Source: an uncultured Carboxylicivirga sp. (GTDB lineage Bacteria > Bacteroidota > Bacteroidia > Bacteroidales > Marinilabiliaceae). Taken from it: 64,000 nt of DNA. The notes beneath the pieces were generated by a model. That model did not search any database. It was not told the DNA's origin and saw nothing but the letters and a program-made list of their open reading frames with translations. Below are positions 59,132-64,000 of the stretch, one piece after another. Both the position numbers and the translations under genes were made by a program. The stretch lies in assembly GCA_947491945.1 (NCBI GenBank), contig CANLLN010000023.1:1-64000 (forward strand), read 5' to 3'. How positions within the stretch are numbered: position 1 is the stretch's first letter; each line of letters begins with the position of its first letter.

Positions 59132-60457
59132 CTAGTTGTTCCATATGGAGTATTTAATCGCCGAATCAAAGTCCGTGTAGTGAATGTATTTTTGATTCTC
59201 CATCCACAGCACCACCTCCTGCTCATTCTCCTTTAACCCTCGAGGTACATATGGCCGTACATTATCCAACTTTGAATTTTTGGTGATTGCCTTAATCTCC
59301 CAGGTTTTACCTCCGTCATTTGTTTCCCGTCTCTCGATTTCAAAAGTTCCTTTGACTTCTCTGGAAAGATAAACCACGTTTGCATTAGCAGGATGTAAAA
59401 CCATTCCTCCAAAGTAATGTGGTTCAGGCTCTTTTTTTCTTCGAGGAGTTTCAGGAAACCACTTACCAGCCTTGCAGATTTCGGAGCTTATCCATTTACT
59501 TCCAGCAAACCTGGCGTAAAAATAGCGGTGGTCTGTTTCTTTAGGACTTTTGGTGTATAATACCACCGGATTTCCATGCTTATCCTGGGCAATATCAGCA
59601 ATCCAGGCACGTCCTTCTTTTTTATTGGAACGATAAATTACAGAAGCGTCTTTGGGCTCAAAGGGTAAGCCGTCCATATCTGTTATTTTACTCCCATCGG
59701 CTCTATAAAAAGCTCCCTTTTCATAGCAGGCATAGTACACCGAATTTGTTGGCTCATTGCGTGGATGACCATCAGTGAAAACAATATGTATCTTTGATTT
59801 CCCATCGGAATAATACTTTACATACGGCCTGTTTGAATCATCAAACGGATAATTGGTGATAAATACTTTACTTTTCGTCCAGACCAGACCATTATCATCG
59901 GACCACATCATGTTGGGCTTGTAGCCGGTCCAACGCCCAAAACAGTAGATACGATTATCCTCGGCTTCGAGCCTGCAAGGGTTGGCGTAAGTTACATGCT
60001 CTCGTGGAAATTTCTTAATTTCTTCTTTGTCCCCAGGATTAAACAATTTGGCATCGTCAAAACTACTAATGTCGGCTCCCTTTGTGGTGCTATTAAAGTA
60101 GAACTCTTTTTTGGTGGAATGACGCGTATACGTAGCAACTATCCGTCCATCGCCTGTTTCAACAAAAGCCGGGTTATCATGGTCATCTGCTTCAAGACGG
60201 AAGAACAACTCTTTTGTCTTTATTTCTTTACCTGCTGCACTAAAAGAAGCCGCCTCAATAGTTCCATTCTTCTTTACCCAACCTGTTATTATATTTCCAT
60301 CAACATAGATGGCCCGCGGATCGGAGAACCAACACCATCCACCATCTTTTGTTAAATATCCGCTGGCTGATTCCTGAGAAAACAAATTGGAGCAAGCAAG
60401 CAACAAAACCAGTACGTTGACTAATAATTTTATAGTGTTTTTCATAATGGTATTCAT
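59132..60457 (-). CDS. BNR_4-type beta-propeller protein, possible lyase or glycosidase
   Basis: 441 aa with signal peptide (about 1-27). The sequence is all-beta with propeller blade motifs: GGWCWFSDPRAIYVDG, DDHDNPAF, MMWSDDNGLVWTKS and ETNDGGKTWEI. This matches BNR_4-type seven-bladed propellers; that fold is used by ulvan lyases (PL24/PL25) and the GH145/PL42 rhamnose-glucuronate enzymes. Candidate catalytic His/Arg residues (HDNPAF, FPREHVTYANPCR, FGRWTGYKP) are present but I cannot align them to a known active site. It abuts the LacZ-type GH2 gene with no intergenic base, so the two are co-transcribed. Confidence 0.7.
   Translation of the reverse strand: MNTIMKNTIKLLVNVLVLLLACSNLFSQESASGYLTKDGGWCWFSDPRAIYVDGNIITGWVKKNGTIEAASFSAAGKEIKTKELFFRLEADDHDNPAFVETGDGRIVATYTRHSTKKEFYFNSTTKGADISSFDDAKLFNPGDKEEIKKFPREHVTYANPCRLEAEDNRIYCFGRWTGYKPNMMWSDDNGLVWTKSKVFITNYPFDDSNRPYVKYYSDGKSKIHIVFTDGHPRNEPTNSVYYACYEKGAFYRADGSKITDMDGLPFEPKDASVIYRSNKKEGRAWIADIAQDKHGNPVVLYTKSPKETDHRYFYARFAGSKWISSEICKAGKWFPETPRRKKEPEPHYFGGMVLHPANANVVYLSREVKGTFEIERRETNDGGKTWEIKAITKNSKLDNVRPYVPRGLKENEQEVVLWMENQKYIHYTDFDSAIKYSIWNN

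Positions 60458-64000
<3,543 letters not shown>

Overview
The window is a carbohydrate-foraging region from a Bacteroidota chromosome. Two SusC/SusD outer-membrane pairs, a Reg_prop/Y_Y_Y hybrid-histidine-kinase-type sensor, many exported sulfatases, lyases and glycosidases, and C-terminal type IX secretion (T9SS) sorting domains on three proteins all point there. T9SS tags together with an HTCS-type sensor suggest a free-living or marine Bacteroidales relative (Marinilabiliales-like) rather than gut Bacteroides; this is inference. DNA is moderately AT-rich. No rRNA, tRNA or CRISPR array was seen.

Layout. (1) 1-10.7 kb, minus strand: a truncated HTCS sensor, SusD, SusC and a heparinase II/III-fold lyase. 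(2) 11.0-31.9 kb, plus strand: an eleven-gene, tightly packed glycosaminoglycan (GAG) cluster. It holds GH88, a PL12 heparan-sulfate lyase, a second GH88, two sulfatases, two related jelly-roll-like exported proteins, an NHL-PL8-T9SS fusion, a divergent PL8-like protein, a PL8 lyase and a third sulfatase. It ends in back-to-back terminators. (3) 32.1-41.0 kb, minus strand: a frameshifted DUF1961-like gene, two tandem PL8 chondroitinase-ABC-like lyases, and an exported endonuclease/exonuclease/phosphatase-fold enzyme. (4) 41.1-54.1 kb, minus strand: GH88, two GH2 enzymes, and a second SusD/SusC pair. (5) 54.5-55.0 kb: a decayed coding remnant. (6) 55.0-63.7 kb, minus strand: a sulfatase, GH20, a BNR-type beta-propeller protein and a LacZ-type GH2. 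The last 0.3 kb holds a short fragment resembling the start of a GH29 fucosidase.

How it works together (inference from families). Surface lyases (PL12 for heparan sulfate; PL8 and the heparinase-fold enzyme for chondroitin/dermatan sulfate, hyaluronan or similar uronic-acid polymers) cut sulfated GAGs. SusC/SusD pairs import the oligosaccharides. In the periplasm, sulfatases remove sulfate, the three GH88 enzymes remove the 4,5-unsaturated uronic acid left by lyases, and GH2/GH20 enzymes remove neutral hexoses and hexosamines. The only recognisable regulator is cut off just after its phospho-acceptor histidine motif, so control of the first cluster may be lost or taken over by another regulator.

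The most unusual points are the truncated sensor with foreign sequence at its end, the NHL-PL8-T9SS fusion, a 990-residue PL8-like protein with poorly matching active-site residues, a duplicated uncharacterised jelly-roll-like pair inside the GAG operon, and a multi-frameshift remnant upstream of the second SusC.
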